Source: Dehalococcoidia bacterium (GTDB taxonomy: Bacteria; Chloroflexota; Dehalococcoidia; UBA2247). Taken from it: a stretch of 5,464 bases of DNA. The stretch lies in contig JAGHDJ010000044.1 of assembly GCA_021159955.1 (NCBI GenBank), forward strand, positions 1-5,464, written 5' to 3'. Positions 1 to 5,397 of this stretch are shown here, piece by piece. Position 1 is the stretch's first letter. Each line of letters starts with the position of its first letter. The notes below the pieces were generated by a model. That model saw nothing but the letters and a program-made list of their open reading frames with translations. It made no database searches and was not told the DNA's origin. A program made the translations under genes and the position numbers.

Positions 1-37
1 CTATCACACACACTGTGCCTTCGTGAGTTGTCGCGCC

Positions 38-66
38 TTGCTAGCCTATAGGTGTCCTGTTAGCAT
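38..66 (+). promoter_or_regulatory. Promoter of tRNA-Ala
   Basis: A -35 like box TTGCTA (38-43, 4 of 6 to consensus) and a -10 box TAGCAT (61-66, 4 of 6) are separated by exactly 17 bp, and the -10 carries the TGn extension (TGT at 58-60). Transcription would start near 73, about 7 nt before the mature tRNA, which suits a short leader trimmed by RNase P. Inferred from spacing and consensus only. Confidence 0.55.
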
Positions 67-79
67 GATCGGGCCACAC

Positions 80-155
80 GGGGCTGTAGCTCACTTGGGA
101 GAGCGTCTGACTGGCAGTCAGAAGGTAGCGGGTTCGAACCCCGCCAGCTCCACCA
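80..155 (+). tRNA. tRNA-Ala (anticodon GGC)
   Basis: A complete 76-nt cloverleaf with encoded CCA (153-155). The acceptor stem pairs GGGGCTG (80-86) with CAGCTCC (145-151), and the discriminator is A152. The anticodon stem TCTGA/TCAGA (106-110 / 118-122) closes a 7-nt loop CTGGCAG whose anticodon GGC sits at 113-115. The T-arm contains GGTTCGAACC. The third acceptor pair is G3:U70, the classic alanine identity determinant, which independently confirms the anticodon reading. It decodes GCC and GCU codons. The gene stands alone with its own promoter and no linked rRNA. Confidence 0.98.
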
Positions 156-171
156 TCCATATGCAGGTCTT

Positions 172-201
172 CAGAACCACTAAATCCTCGGTTAGTTTCT
201 G
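172..201 (+). terminator. Weak hairpin downstream of tRNA-Ala
   Basis: CAGAA (172-176) and ACTAA (179-183) pair with TTAGT (192-196) and TTCTG (197-201), giving ten pairs interrupted by a 2-nt CC bulge around an 8-nt loop. It lies 17 nt after the CCA end, where a tRNA transcript should stop, but no U-run follows. It could be a weak terminator or a 3'-end processing and stability hairpin. The rest of 202-346 shows no convincing gene or motif. Confidence 0.3.
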
Positions 202-346
202 ATTGATCATAAGCTGGACTTTGTTCCTAGCACGCTCGCCAGCAATTTGGTGTTGCCTGTCATAGATGGTTAGTGACATTCAGCTCCAACTGTATATGAT
301 AGCAATGCAATCAAGTAATTTATGGTCAGCGCCTTTTGCATTCCTC

Positions 347-376
347 TTACCAATCCCCAGCATCCTGTGATATAAT
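347..376 (+). promoter_or_regulatory. Extended -10 promoter of the amidohydrolase operon
   Basis: TATAAT at 371-376 is a perfect -10 hexamer and is preceded by TGA (368-370), which makes a full extended -10 element. A partial -35, TTACCA (347-352, 4 of 6), lies 18 bp upstream. The last T of the -10 is only 10 nt before the A of the start codon at 386, so transcription should begin between about 383 and 386, leaving 0-3 nt of 5' leader. Confidence 0.7.
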
Positions 377-385
377 TTTTCCGCT

Positions 386-1219
386 ATGATTATAGATTTT
401 CACACGCATATATTTTCTCCGAAGATGGTGTCCAATCGTGGTGATTATCTGAGTGACCCCTGTTTTGCCGGGCTTTATGATTCGCCCAAGGCGAAAATGA
501 TTACTGCTGATGAGCTGGTTGCCAGTATGGACAAGGTGGGGATAGATGTCTCTGTGGCGCTTAACATCGGCTGGAAGAGCCACGAGTTGTGTGTTGAGTC
601 CAACGATTACATTATGGAGGCGGTAGCACGCTACCCCGACCGACTGGCGGGCTTCGGTGCCGTTCAGCCGATGGACAAGGGGGCGTCGGGTGAGGCTGAG
701 CGCTGTGCTGAGGGTGGGTTGAAGGGTATAGGCGAGATGAGGCCTGATGTGCAGGGATTCGACTTAGGAGACGTCTCTGTAATGGCTCCCATCGTTGAGG
801 TGATGGAGAAACACGGTTTGATTTTTCTGACACACTCGTCGGAGCCTGTGGGGCATAAGTATCCAGGTAAGGGAAGGGTCTTTCCTGAGATGCTTTATCA
901 GTTTGCTATCGCTTTTCCTCAGGTTAAGTTTGTCTGTGCCCATTGGGGTGGCGGACTGCCCTTTTACGCCCTGATGCCAGAAGTGGCGAAGGCTTTAGAA
1001 AATACCTATTTTGACACTGCGGCTACGCCGTATCTCTATCACCCCCGGATATTCGAAGATGTTGTTCCTGTGGTGGGGAGTGACAGTGTTCTTTTTGGCA
1101 CCGATTATCCCCTGATGCCCCAACAAAGAATAATTGCACAGATTGAAGCCAGCAGTTTATCGCGGGAAGACAGGGATGCGATTTTAGGTGGGAATGCGCA
1201 GACCCTGCTGGGATTATAG
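386..1219 (+). CDS. Metal-dependent amidohydrolase (amidohydrolase 2 family, PF04909-like)
   Basis: A 277-residue cytoplasmic TIM-barrel hydrolase of the amidohydrolase superfamily. No signal peptide or membrane segment is visible. The metal-ligand pattern is complete: HxH at H6 and H8 right after strand 1 (IIDFHTH), H150 in FLTH, H186 in CAHWGGG, and D240 in FGTDYPL. The C-terminus GGNAQTLLGL is the usual last helix of the family. Members include ACMSD-type decarboxylases, lactonases and other C-C or C-O hydrolases, so the substrate cannot be named. The start at 386 is firm: an in-frame stop lies at 368-370, and a later start would lose the HxH. No Shine-Dalgarno sequence precedes it (TTTTTCCGCT), consistent with leaderless translation. 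The phosphodiesterase gene follows after 17 nt, so the two are probably co-transcribed; a shared pathway is not evident. Confidence 0.93.
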   Translation: MIIDFHTHIFSPKMVSNRGDYLSDPCFAGLYDSPKAKMITADELVASMDKVGIDVSVALNIGWKSHELCVESNDYIMEAVARYPDRLAGFGAVQPMDKGASGEAERCAEGGLKGIGEMRPDVQGFDLGDVSVMAPIVEVMEKHGLIFLTHSSEPVGHKYPGKGRVFPEMLYQFAIAFPQVKFVCAHWGGGLPFYALMPEVAKALENTYFDTAATPYLYHPRIFEDVVPVVGSDSVLFGTDYPLMPQQRIIAQIEASSLSREDRDAILGGNAQTLLGL

Positions 1220-1222
1220 AAC

Positions 1223-1227
1223 GAGGA
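1223..1227 (+). promoter_or_regulatory. Ribosome binding site deciding a TTG start
   Basis: GAGGA at 1223-1227 lies 9 nt upstream of the TTG at 1237. No in-frame ATG or GTG occurs before the conserved RSFIAVELP segment, so this site decides the TTG start of the downstream phosphodiesterase gene. Confidence 0.65.
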
Positions 1228-1236
1228 CATATTCCT

Positions 1237-1833
1237 TTGAGAGAACGAACCGACTCTGCCGCAGGTGAGATCCGCTCTTTTATTGCTGTAGAACTCCCCG
1301 TTGATGTCAGGAATGAGCTTGGTGTAATTGAGGAAAAGTTAAGGCATGGCATGGATTTGTCCGTTAAGTGGGTTAATCCGAAAAGCATACACCTGACGCT
1401 GAAGTTCCTCGGTAATATACCACAGGCAAAGGTTCCTCAAATCGCAGATGCCCTCGCCACCGTTACCAAAGATAATTCTCCCTTCAGTCTGGAACTCGGC
1501 GAGCTGGGTGTCTTTCCCAATTTAAGGCGACCCCGAGTGATATGGCTTGGGTTGGATGGGGATGTGGATAAACTTATCTCCTTGCAGAAAAAGGTTGATG
1601 CGGCACTTGAGGCGTTGGGGTTTGCCCGCGAAGCGAGACCCTTTAAGGCGCATCTCACACTGGGCAGGGTAAGGGGGAGAGGTGGACAGCACGATTTGGG
1701 TGAACTGCTTGCTGATGCCAACCCCGAAAATGGGTGCTGCTTTGAGGTTAATGGTGTCAGTTTGATGAAGAGCCGATTGACTCCTCAGGGAGCCATATAC
1801 ATGCAACTCGCACTGTCTGACTTGCAGGGATAG
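1237..1833 (+). CDS. thpR: RNA 2',3'-cyclic phosphodiesterase (ThpR/LigT, 2H phosphoesterase)
   Basis: A 198-residue protein of the 2H phosphoesterase superfamily, close to the usual family length. Both catalytic HxTx motifs are present: H52-L-T54-L in IHLTLKFLG and H139-L-T141-L in KAHLTLGR. The family signature RSFIAVELP is at residues 13-21, followed by VKWV (43-46) and VIWLGL (101-106) core strands. ThpR enzymes open 2',3'-cyclic phosphate RNA ends to 2'-phosphate; the older name 2'-5' RNA ligase comes from the reverse activity in vitro. The start is TTG, supported by GAGGA 9 nt upstream. The nine or so residues before the signature form an unconserved-looking tail. It is the second gene of an apparent operon with the amidohydrolase. 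Its position between tRNA genes is suggestive of tRNA-end metabolism but proves nothing. Confidence 0.94.
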   Translation: MRERTDSAAGEIRSFIAVELPVDVRNELGVIEEKLRHGMDLSVKWVNPKSIHLTLKFLGNIPQAKVPQIADALATVTKDNSPFSLELGELGVFPNLRRPRVIWLGLDGDVDKLISLQKKVDAALEALGFAREARPFKAHLTLGRVRGRGGQHDLGELLADANPENGCCFEVNGVSLMKSRLTPQGAIYMQLALSDLQG

Positions 1834-1858
1834 GGTTAAAAGGGTGTTACCTTGTACG

Positions 1859-1914
1859 GTAGCGCGAGCTTTAGCCTCGCTAAATGCCCGACTGCCAAAG
1901 CCGTGCGGCGGGCA
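1859..1914. repeat. Intergenic palindromic repeat region
   Basis: Tightly packed inverted repeats follow the thpR stop. GCGAG (1864-1868) can pair with CTCGC (1876-1880), and alternatively TTTAGC (1870-1875) pairs with GCTAAA (1879-1884) over a 3-nt loop; the two pairings exclude each other. TGCCCG (1885-1890) pairs with CGGGCA (1909-1914) around an 18-nt loop. The composition is GC-richer than the flanking intergenic DNA and resembles dispersed bacterial intergenic palindromic elements. The hairpins might end the upstream operon transcript, but no T-run follows. Confidence 0.45.
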
Positions 1915-1940
1915 GGCGATCTTAAAGGGTCGCGCCACAT

Positions 1941-1993
1941 GCTCAGGGTGAATGACTCGCAATGACATGGGGATAGAATGCTTCGTTCGTCGG
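1941..1993. repeat. Degenerate dispersed repeat fragment (GTCATTGCGAG type)
   Basis: CTCGCAATGACA at 1956-1967 is, on the minus strand, TGTCATTGCGAG, the recognisable start of a class of intergenic repeats that I recall from many unrelated bacterial genomes. The nearby GCTTCGTTCGTCGG (1980-1993) resembles the AAGCAATC/GCTTCGTCGC end of such elements in degenerate form. Only one copy lies in the window, so the repeat status rests on recognition rather than on an observed second copy. Confidence 0.35.
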
Positions 1994-2014
1994 AGAGAAA
2001 TGAGGCATAGAGAC

Positions 2015-2043
2015 TTATCATTTTTGGGTATTTGTGGTAGTAT
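2015..2043 (+). promoter_or_regulatory. Promoter of tRNA-Ile
   Basis: TTATCA (2015-2020, 4 of 6) and TAGTAT (2038-2043, 4 of 6) are spaced by exactly 17 bp, and TGG (2035-2037) supplies the extended -10. Predicted initiation is near 2050, giving a leader of about 12 nt before the tRNA. The architecture matches that of the tRNA-Ala promoter. Confidence 0.55.
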
Positions 2044-2061
2044 GTTGGTCGGTAATGGTAA

Positions 2062-2138
2062 GGGCCATTAGCTCAGCTGGTTAGAGCGCAGTCCTGATAA
2101 GACTGAGGTCCCTGGTTCGAGCCCAGGATGGCCCACCA
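2062..2138 (+). tRNA. tRNA-Ile (anticodon GAT)
   Basis: A complete 77-nt cloverleaf with encoded CCA (2136-2138). The acceptor stem pairs GGGCCAT (2062-2068) with ATGGCCC (2128-2134), and the discriminator is A2135. The anticodon stem CAGTC/GACTG closes loop CTGATAA, with anticodon GAT at 2096-2098, which reads AUC and AUU codons. The D-arm GCTC..GAGC and the T-arm CCTGGTTCGAGCCCAGG are regular. It is not linked to rRNA, although tRNA-Ile(GAT) often is. Its 3' part, from the D-loop to CCA, is repeated at 3692-3759, so this gene is a candidate past integration site. Confidence 0.98.
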
Positions 2139-2147
2139 CACACAGAG

Positions 2148-2161
2148 TGCTAGCATAAAAT
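2148..2161 (+). promoter_or_regulatory. Possible internal promoter of the flavoprotein gene
   Basis: TGC plus TAGCAT (2148-2156) is an extended -10 with the same hexamer as the tRNA-Ala promoter, and the overlapping TAAAAT (2156-2161) is 5 of 6 to consensus. No -35 is seen, because that position falls inside the tRNA-Ile acceptor stem. The alternative is read-through from the tRNA promoter, with the mRNA released by tRNA 3' processing. Confidence 0.4.
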
Positions 2162-2170
2162 AGGCAATGT

Positions 2171-2175
2171 AGGAG
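2171..2175 (+). promoter_or_regulatory. Ribosome binding site deciding the flavoprotein start
   Basis: AGGAG at 2171-2175 is 9 nt before the ATG at 2185 but only 3 nt before the ATG at 2179. Usual spacing favours 2185. Confidence 0.65.
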
Positions 2176-2184
2176 TGTATGCAG

Positions 2185-3525
2185 ATGGAAAAACATGAGT
2201 TAGTTATTATTGGAGGTAGTGCCGGTGGTGCTCAGGTAGCTATCTGTGCTCAGGAGCATCATAATTTAGATGACCTTGTGGTCATTCGTCGTGAGAAGAA
2301 GGTTATGGTACCCTGTGGCATTCCTTATATTTATGGCACTCTAGATGACGTGGATAGTAACATTATGCCTGATGGAGTGATGGGCAAGGTAAAGATTAAG
2401 GTGGGTGAGGTTGTCTCGATAGAGCGTGGATCCAAGATACTCACCCTGAGCGATGGAGAGAAGATTGGTTATAACAAGTTAGTACTAGCAACTGGTTCTA
2501 ACCCGGTGCAACCCCCGATTGCGGGCATGGACAAGAAGAATGTTTATGTGGTAAAAAAAGAACACTCCCACCTTCGTGAAATGGCAAAGGCTATGGAGAG
2601 TGCCCGTCACATAGTCGTTATAGGTGGTGGCTTCATCGGAATTGAGTTTGCTGATGAGTGCCGCAAACGGGGGCATGAAGTAACGGTGGTTGAATTACTG
2701 GAGCACTGCCTGCGGTTGGTCTGCACAGATGAATTATGCAGTCGGGTTGAAGGTGCTCTTGAGGAGCGGGGAGTGAATATTATCACTGGGAGTGCGGTGC
2801 AGTCCATAGGTGGCACTGATGAGGTGGAGTTTGTGCAGTTAGACAATGGCAGGGAGATCAAGTGCGATATGGTGATTGTCGGGATTGGTGTGGTGCCTAA
2901 TACCAAACTGGCTGAAGATGCTGGCCTAGAGATTGGGACTATGCGTGGTATAGAGGTTGATGAATTTCAGGGGACGAGTGATCCTGATATCTTTGCTGTT
3001 GGTGACTGTGCTGAAAAGTATTCCTTCTTCAATGGTGAGCCTGTTGCTATAAGACTGGCATCGGTGGCAACTCGCGAGGGGAAGATTGCTGCAATCAACC
3101 TTTACTCTCGCCGATGGCGTAATGTTGGCACGATAGGTGGGTTCGCTACGGTAGTTGGGGATATGGCTGTAGGCGCAGCCGGATTGACCAGTGCCCAAGC
3201 GATTAAGATGGGTTACAGCGTGGTGATAGGCGAAGCTGATACGGTATCTAAACATCCCGGCACCATGCCAGATGCTCAGCCTATAAGGGTAAACCTCGTC
3301 TTCGACCGCAGGTCGGGTAAGCTAATAGGTGGTTGTGCCTGTTGCGCCATGACTGTTGGTGAAATGGTTAACCTCATTATAGCTGGTATTGTAAACGGTA
3401 TGACTATGGAGCAGTTGGCTCTCTTCCCTATGGGTACTCATCCCCAGCTTACTGCGTCTCCTCTGGTTTATCCACTTACTGATGCCGCCAGTGATGCTTT
3501 GCATAAGGCTATCTCTAACGTATAA
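2185..3525 (+). CDS. CoA-disulfide reductase / NADH oxidase-like FAD-dependent oxidoreductase
   Basis: A 446-residue cytoplasmic flavoprotein of the class III pyridine nucleotide-disulfide oxidoreductases, numbered here from the ATG at 2185 (an ATG at 2179 would add two residues). The FAD-binding GGSAGG lies at 10-15, a redox Cys44 in PCGIPY, the ATGS strand at 102-105, the NAD(P)-binding IGGGFIG at 146-152, and the second FAD motif FAVGDC at 270-275. The C-terminal dimerisation domain ends in THPQLTASPLVYPL (418-431). A single Cys near residue 44 is where CoA-disulfide reductases, sulfur reductases and NADH oxidases carry their catalytic cysteine, so the enzyme likely passes electrons from NAD(P)H to CoA-disulfide, polysulfide or O2; which one cannot be decided. 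There is no rhodanese extension. An unusual CACC cluster occupies 384-387. The gene is alone between an intact tRNA-Ile and a truncated copy of it, suggesting acquisition. Confidence 0.92.
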   Translation: MEKHELVIIGGSAGGAQVAICAQEHHNLDDLVVIRREKKVMVPCGIPYIYGTLDDVDSNIMPDGVMGKVKIKVGEVVSIERGSKILTLSDGEKIGYNKLVLATGSNPVQPPIAGMDKKNVYVVKKEHSHLREMAKAMESARHIVVIGGGFIGIEFADECRKRGHEVTVVELLEHCLRLVCTDELCSRVEGALEERGVNIITGSAVQSIGGTDEVEFVQLDNGREIKCDMVIVGIGVVPNTKLAEDAGLEIGTMRGIEVDEFQGTSDPDIFAVGDCAEKYSFFNGEPVAIRLASVATREGKIAAINLYSRRWRNVGTIGGFATVVGDMAVGAAGLTSAQAIKMGYSVVIGEADTVSKHPGTMPDAQPIRVNLVFDRRSGKLIGGCACCAMTVGEMVNLIIAGIVNGMTMEQLALFPMGTHPQLTASPLVYPLTDAASDALHKAISNV

Positions 3526-3564
3526 GCTAGTTTATTGATCCCAGAGAGGGCAAATATTAGCTTA
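3523..3564 (+). terminator. Hairpin overlapping the flavoprotein stop codon
   Basis: The stop codon TAA begins an inverted repeat: positions 3523-3531 pair with 3556-3564 (nine pairs, one G-T), with a small CCC/GGG inner stem (3540-3542 / 3548-3550). An A-run rather than a T-run follows, so this is not a canonical intrinsic terminator. It may protect the mRNA 3' end. The remaining AT-rich stretch to 3660 holds nothing I can name. Confidence 0.3.
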
Positions 3565-3664
3565 AAAAGTATATTGGGGGGCTATTTCTGCTGGATGATT
3601 GGGAGATATAAGTAGGGTTTAAACTTGATTAGTAAATAAATAGAATGCCCATGCAATAGTTCTG

Positions 3665-3759
3665 TGGTCAATAAGAAGGAAATTCGTTTATTCAGCTGGT
3701 TATAGAGCGCAGTCCTGATGAGACTGAGGTCCCTGGTTCGAGCCCAGGATGACCCACCA
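3665..3759 (+). pseudogene. Truncated or disrupted tRNA-Ile(GAT) copy; possible att-site remnant
   Basis: Positions 3692-3759 repeat the intact tRNA-Ile from its D-loop to CCA (2073-2138) with 64 of 66 bases identical plus a 2-nt insertion in the D-loop (GGTTATAGAGC). The anticodon GAT is kept (3717-3719), and the T-arm and CCA are intact. No normal acceptor 5' strand or D-stem 5' strand directly precedes it, so it cannot fold as a tRNA. GGTCA at 3666-3670 could pair with TGACC of the 3' acceptor strand, but only across about 16 extra nucleotides. It is either the displaced 3' fragment left by integration at tRNA-Ile or a decayed duplicate gene. A minus-strand reading of this stretch gives an open frame that is only antisense tRNA. 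Confidence 0.85.
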
Positions 3760-3792
3760 TTATTTATCAAGTTGCTATCGTTTTTTGCGTGG

Positions 3793-5199
3793 TTAATCTA
3801 GGAGCACTTCTGTTTTGTATTCCGGCGCTGATGTGTTCCAGCCCATTTTTTCGTGCAGTAAATTGCTGAAACTCTGGGTTGCATTAGAGCTGCCGTGAGT
3901 AACAAATACGTGTTTTGGCGCTGTTTTTAACCCTGAGAGCCATCTTAAAAGCTCGTCTCTATCGGCATGTGATGATAATCCCTGTATCTGAACTACTCTT
4001 GCCTTCACAGGATAATGCTGTCCAAGAATTCTTACTTTTTGGGCGCCATCGACTATCTGGCGACCAAGAGTGCCTACGGCTTGATATCCGATAAATAGTA
4101 TTGTGCTCTCCGGACGCGTGATGTTTGAAATGAGGTGATGTTTGATTCTACCTCCATTGCACATTCCAGAGCCCGCTATTATCATAGAAGTGCCCTTATT
4201 ATCCTTAATCGCTTTTGATTCATCTGTTGTTTGAGTTATCTTGAGATTTTCTAAATCAAAGGGTGAATTATTGCGGTTTATCAGTTCGGTCATCTCTCTG
4301 TCATATAAATATGTGTGACGTTTGAATACTTCAGTTATTTTTATTGCCATCGGGCTGTCCAGAAATATTGGAAACTCTGGCATTTGGTGATTGTTATCCA
4401 TTTCATTCAGGTGGTATAGAAGTTCCTGCGCCCGTTCAAGAGCAAAGCTTGGTATGACTATATTGCCTCCTGCCTGCAGGGTGCTGTTCACAACTTCTGC
4501 AAGATGATTACTAATGTCTGACGAGTCTTCATGTAGTCGGTTGCCGTATGTCGATTCGGTAATCACATAATCAGCCATTTTGAAAACAGTCGGGTCCTTC
4601 AGTATAGGTGCATCCCATCTTCCAACGTCTCCTGAGAACAGGATTTTTCTCTCCTGTCCGGATTGAACCACTGAAATCATTATCATAGATGAGCCGAAAA
4701 CGTGGCCTGCATCATAAAATGTGGCAGTGATTCCATCACCTAATTGCAGTGGCTTCTCGTATTCTATTGGTGATAGTAGAGACATTGCATTTTGAGCGTC
4801 TTCTACGGTATAGAGAGGAACTTCGGGGTGAGGTCCTTTTCTACCTTCTCGTTTATGCCTCCTCGCCTTGAATGAAGCATCTTCTTCCTGCAGTTTTGCT
4901 GAATCTTGAAGCATTATTTCCGTGATATCTAAGGTGGCTGGTGTGCAGTAAATATTATTGTTGAATCCGTCGCGTACCAGCTTGGGAGTCAATCCGCAGT
5001 GGTCGATGTGAGCGTGGGTTAGGAGAAGTGCATCCAATGTATCTGGTGGGATAAGGAAGGGTTCCCAATTTCTGGATCTAAGATTTCTCTCCTGGTAGAG
5101 GCCGCAGTCAATCATAAGTCGGGTGTCATTAGCCTCAAGAAGATAACTGGAGCCCGTGACATTCCTCGCTGCCCCAAGGAATTTCAATTTGATATCCAT
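3793..5199 (-). CDS. MBL-fold beta-CASP RNA nuclease with RMMBL domain
   Basis: A 468-residue cytoplasmic metallo-beta-lactamase-fold RNase of the CPSF73/YSH1-like beta-CASP group, of typical length. Zinc motifs are complete: D31 (MIDCG), H62-x-H64-x-D66-H67 (THAHIDH), H166 (AGHVFGS) and D191 (FSGDVGR). The beta-CASP insert spans roughly 210-390, with motif A E215 (ITESTYGN) and the GSGMCNGGR segment at 343-351. The RMMBL part supplies H411 (LSSHADRDEL) and the late VTHG (433-436). A basic stretch near 110-122 sits in the usual linker and may contact RNA. Family members, such as Thermus TTHA0252, are ribonucleases; the exact substrate here is unknown. No strong Shine-Dalgarno precedes the ATG: GGAG lies 14 nt upstream, too far for ideal use. 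The gene is transcribed away from the rnpB-like end and converges on the tRNA-Ile remnant. By eye it is more AT-rich than the plus-strand genes. Confidence 0.94.
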   Translation of the reverse strand: MDIKLKFLGAARNVTGSSYLLEANDTRLMIDCGLYQERNLRSRNWEPFLIPPDTLDALLLTHAHIDHCGLTPKLVRDGFNNNIYCTPATLDITEIMLQDSAKLQEEDASFKARRHKREGRKGPHPEVPLYTVEDAQNAMSLLSPIEYEKPLQLGDGITATFYDAGHVFGSSMIMISVVQSGQERKILFSGDVGRWDAPILKDPTVFKMADYVITESTYGNRLHEDSSDISNHLAEVVNSTLQAGGNIVIPSFALERAQELLYHLNEMDNNHQMPEFPIFLDSPMAIKITEVFKRHTYLYDREMTELINRNNSPFDLENLKITQTTDESKAIKDNKGTSMIIAGSGMCNGGRIKHHLISNITRPESTILFIGYQAVGTLGRQIVDGAQKVRILGQHYPVKARVVQIQGLSSHADRDELLRWLSGLKTAPKHVFVTHGSSNATQSFSNLLHEKMGWNTSAPEYKTEVLLD

Positions 5200-5240
5200 A
5201 TTTATGCTTGCAGCTCCGCAACTTATTAATTAGATGCTTC

Positions 5241-5249
5241 ATAATAACA
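5241..5249 (-). promoter_or_regulatory. Extended -10 promoter of the beta-CASP nuclease gene
   Basis: On the minus strand TGT precedes TATTAT (hexamer at 5246-5241, 5 of 6 to consensus), an extended -10. Initiation near 5234 would give a leader of about 35 nt before the ATG at 5199. No good -35 is seen at 16-18 bp. Confidence 0.4.
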
Positions 5250-5299
5250 TAAGGTTAATGAGAAGGTCTAATGAGGTTGCCTTGGAAGACATTTTTCAG

Positions 5300-5328
5300 T
5301 TGACTTTGTTTCTGTCGCACACTATTTT
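5300..5328 (+). promoter_or_regulatory. Candidate promoter for the rnpB-like RNA
   Basis: TTGACT (5300-5305, 5 of 6) and TATTTT (5323-5328, 4 of 6) are 17 bp apart. Transcription from about 5335 would give a leader of roughly 60 nt before the expected RNA 5' end, requiring processing. A perfect TATAAT at 5346-5351, within the palindrome ATTATATAAT, and TATTCT at 5379-5384 are alternatives closer to the RNA, but neither has a fitting -35. Confidence 0.35.
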
Positions 5329-5397
5329 ATATCTATCAATTATTATATAATGCGCTGAATGGAATGGCTTAAATTCCATATTCTTAAACCAGCTCCA

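Noticed and set aside
612..833. Minus-strand open frame antisense to the amidohydrolase
   Set aside because: Low-complexity proline- and serine-rich translation lying inside a gene with a complete catalytic motif set; a shadow frame. The same applies to the other antisense frames over 1023-1968 and 2485-3504.
2179..2184. ATG at 2179 as the start of the flavoprotein
   Set aside because: It is only 3 nt from AGGAG, whereas the ATG at 2185 is 9 nt away and puts the active-site cysteine at 44, the position usual for the family. Not excluded.
3582..3770. Minus-strand open frame of 62 codons containing GSSWARTRDLSLIRTAL
   Set aside because: This peptide is the antisense translation of the tRNA-Ile copy, a well-known source of false small proteins. 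It has no ribosome binding site, and its core is fully explained by the tRNA remnant.
3771..3790. T-run at 3781-3786 as a terminator for the tRNA-Ile copy
   Set aside because: No stable stem directly precedes the T-run on the plus strand. On the minus strand it is an A-run, so it does not end the beta-CASP transcript either.
5359..5379. Inverted repeat ATGGAAT / ATTCCAT
   Set aside because: Seven perfect pairs around a 7-nt loop, but no T-run on either side and no known operator resemblance; it may be part of the rnpB leader or chance in AT-rich DNA.
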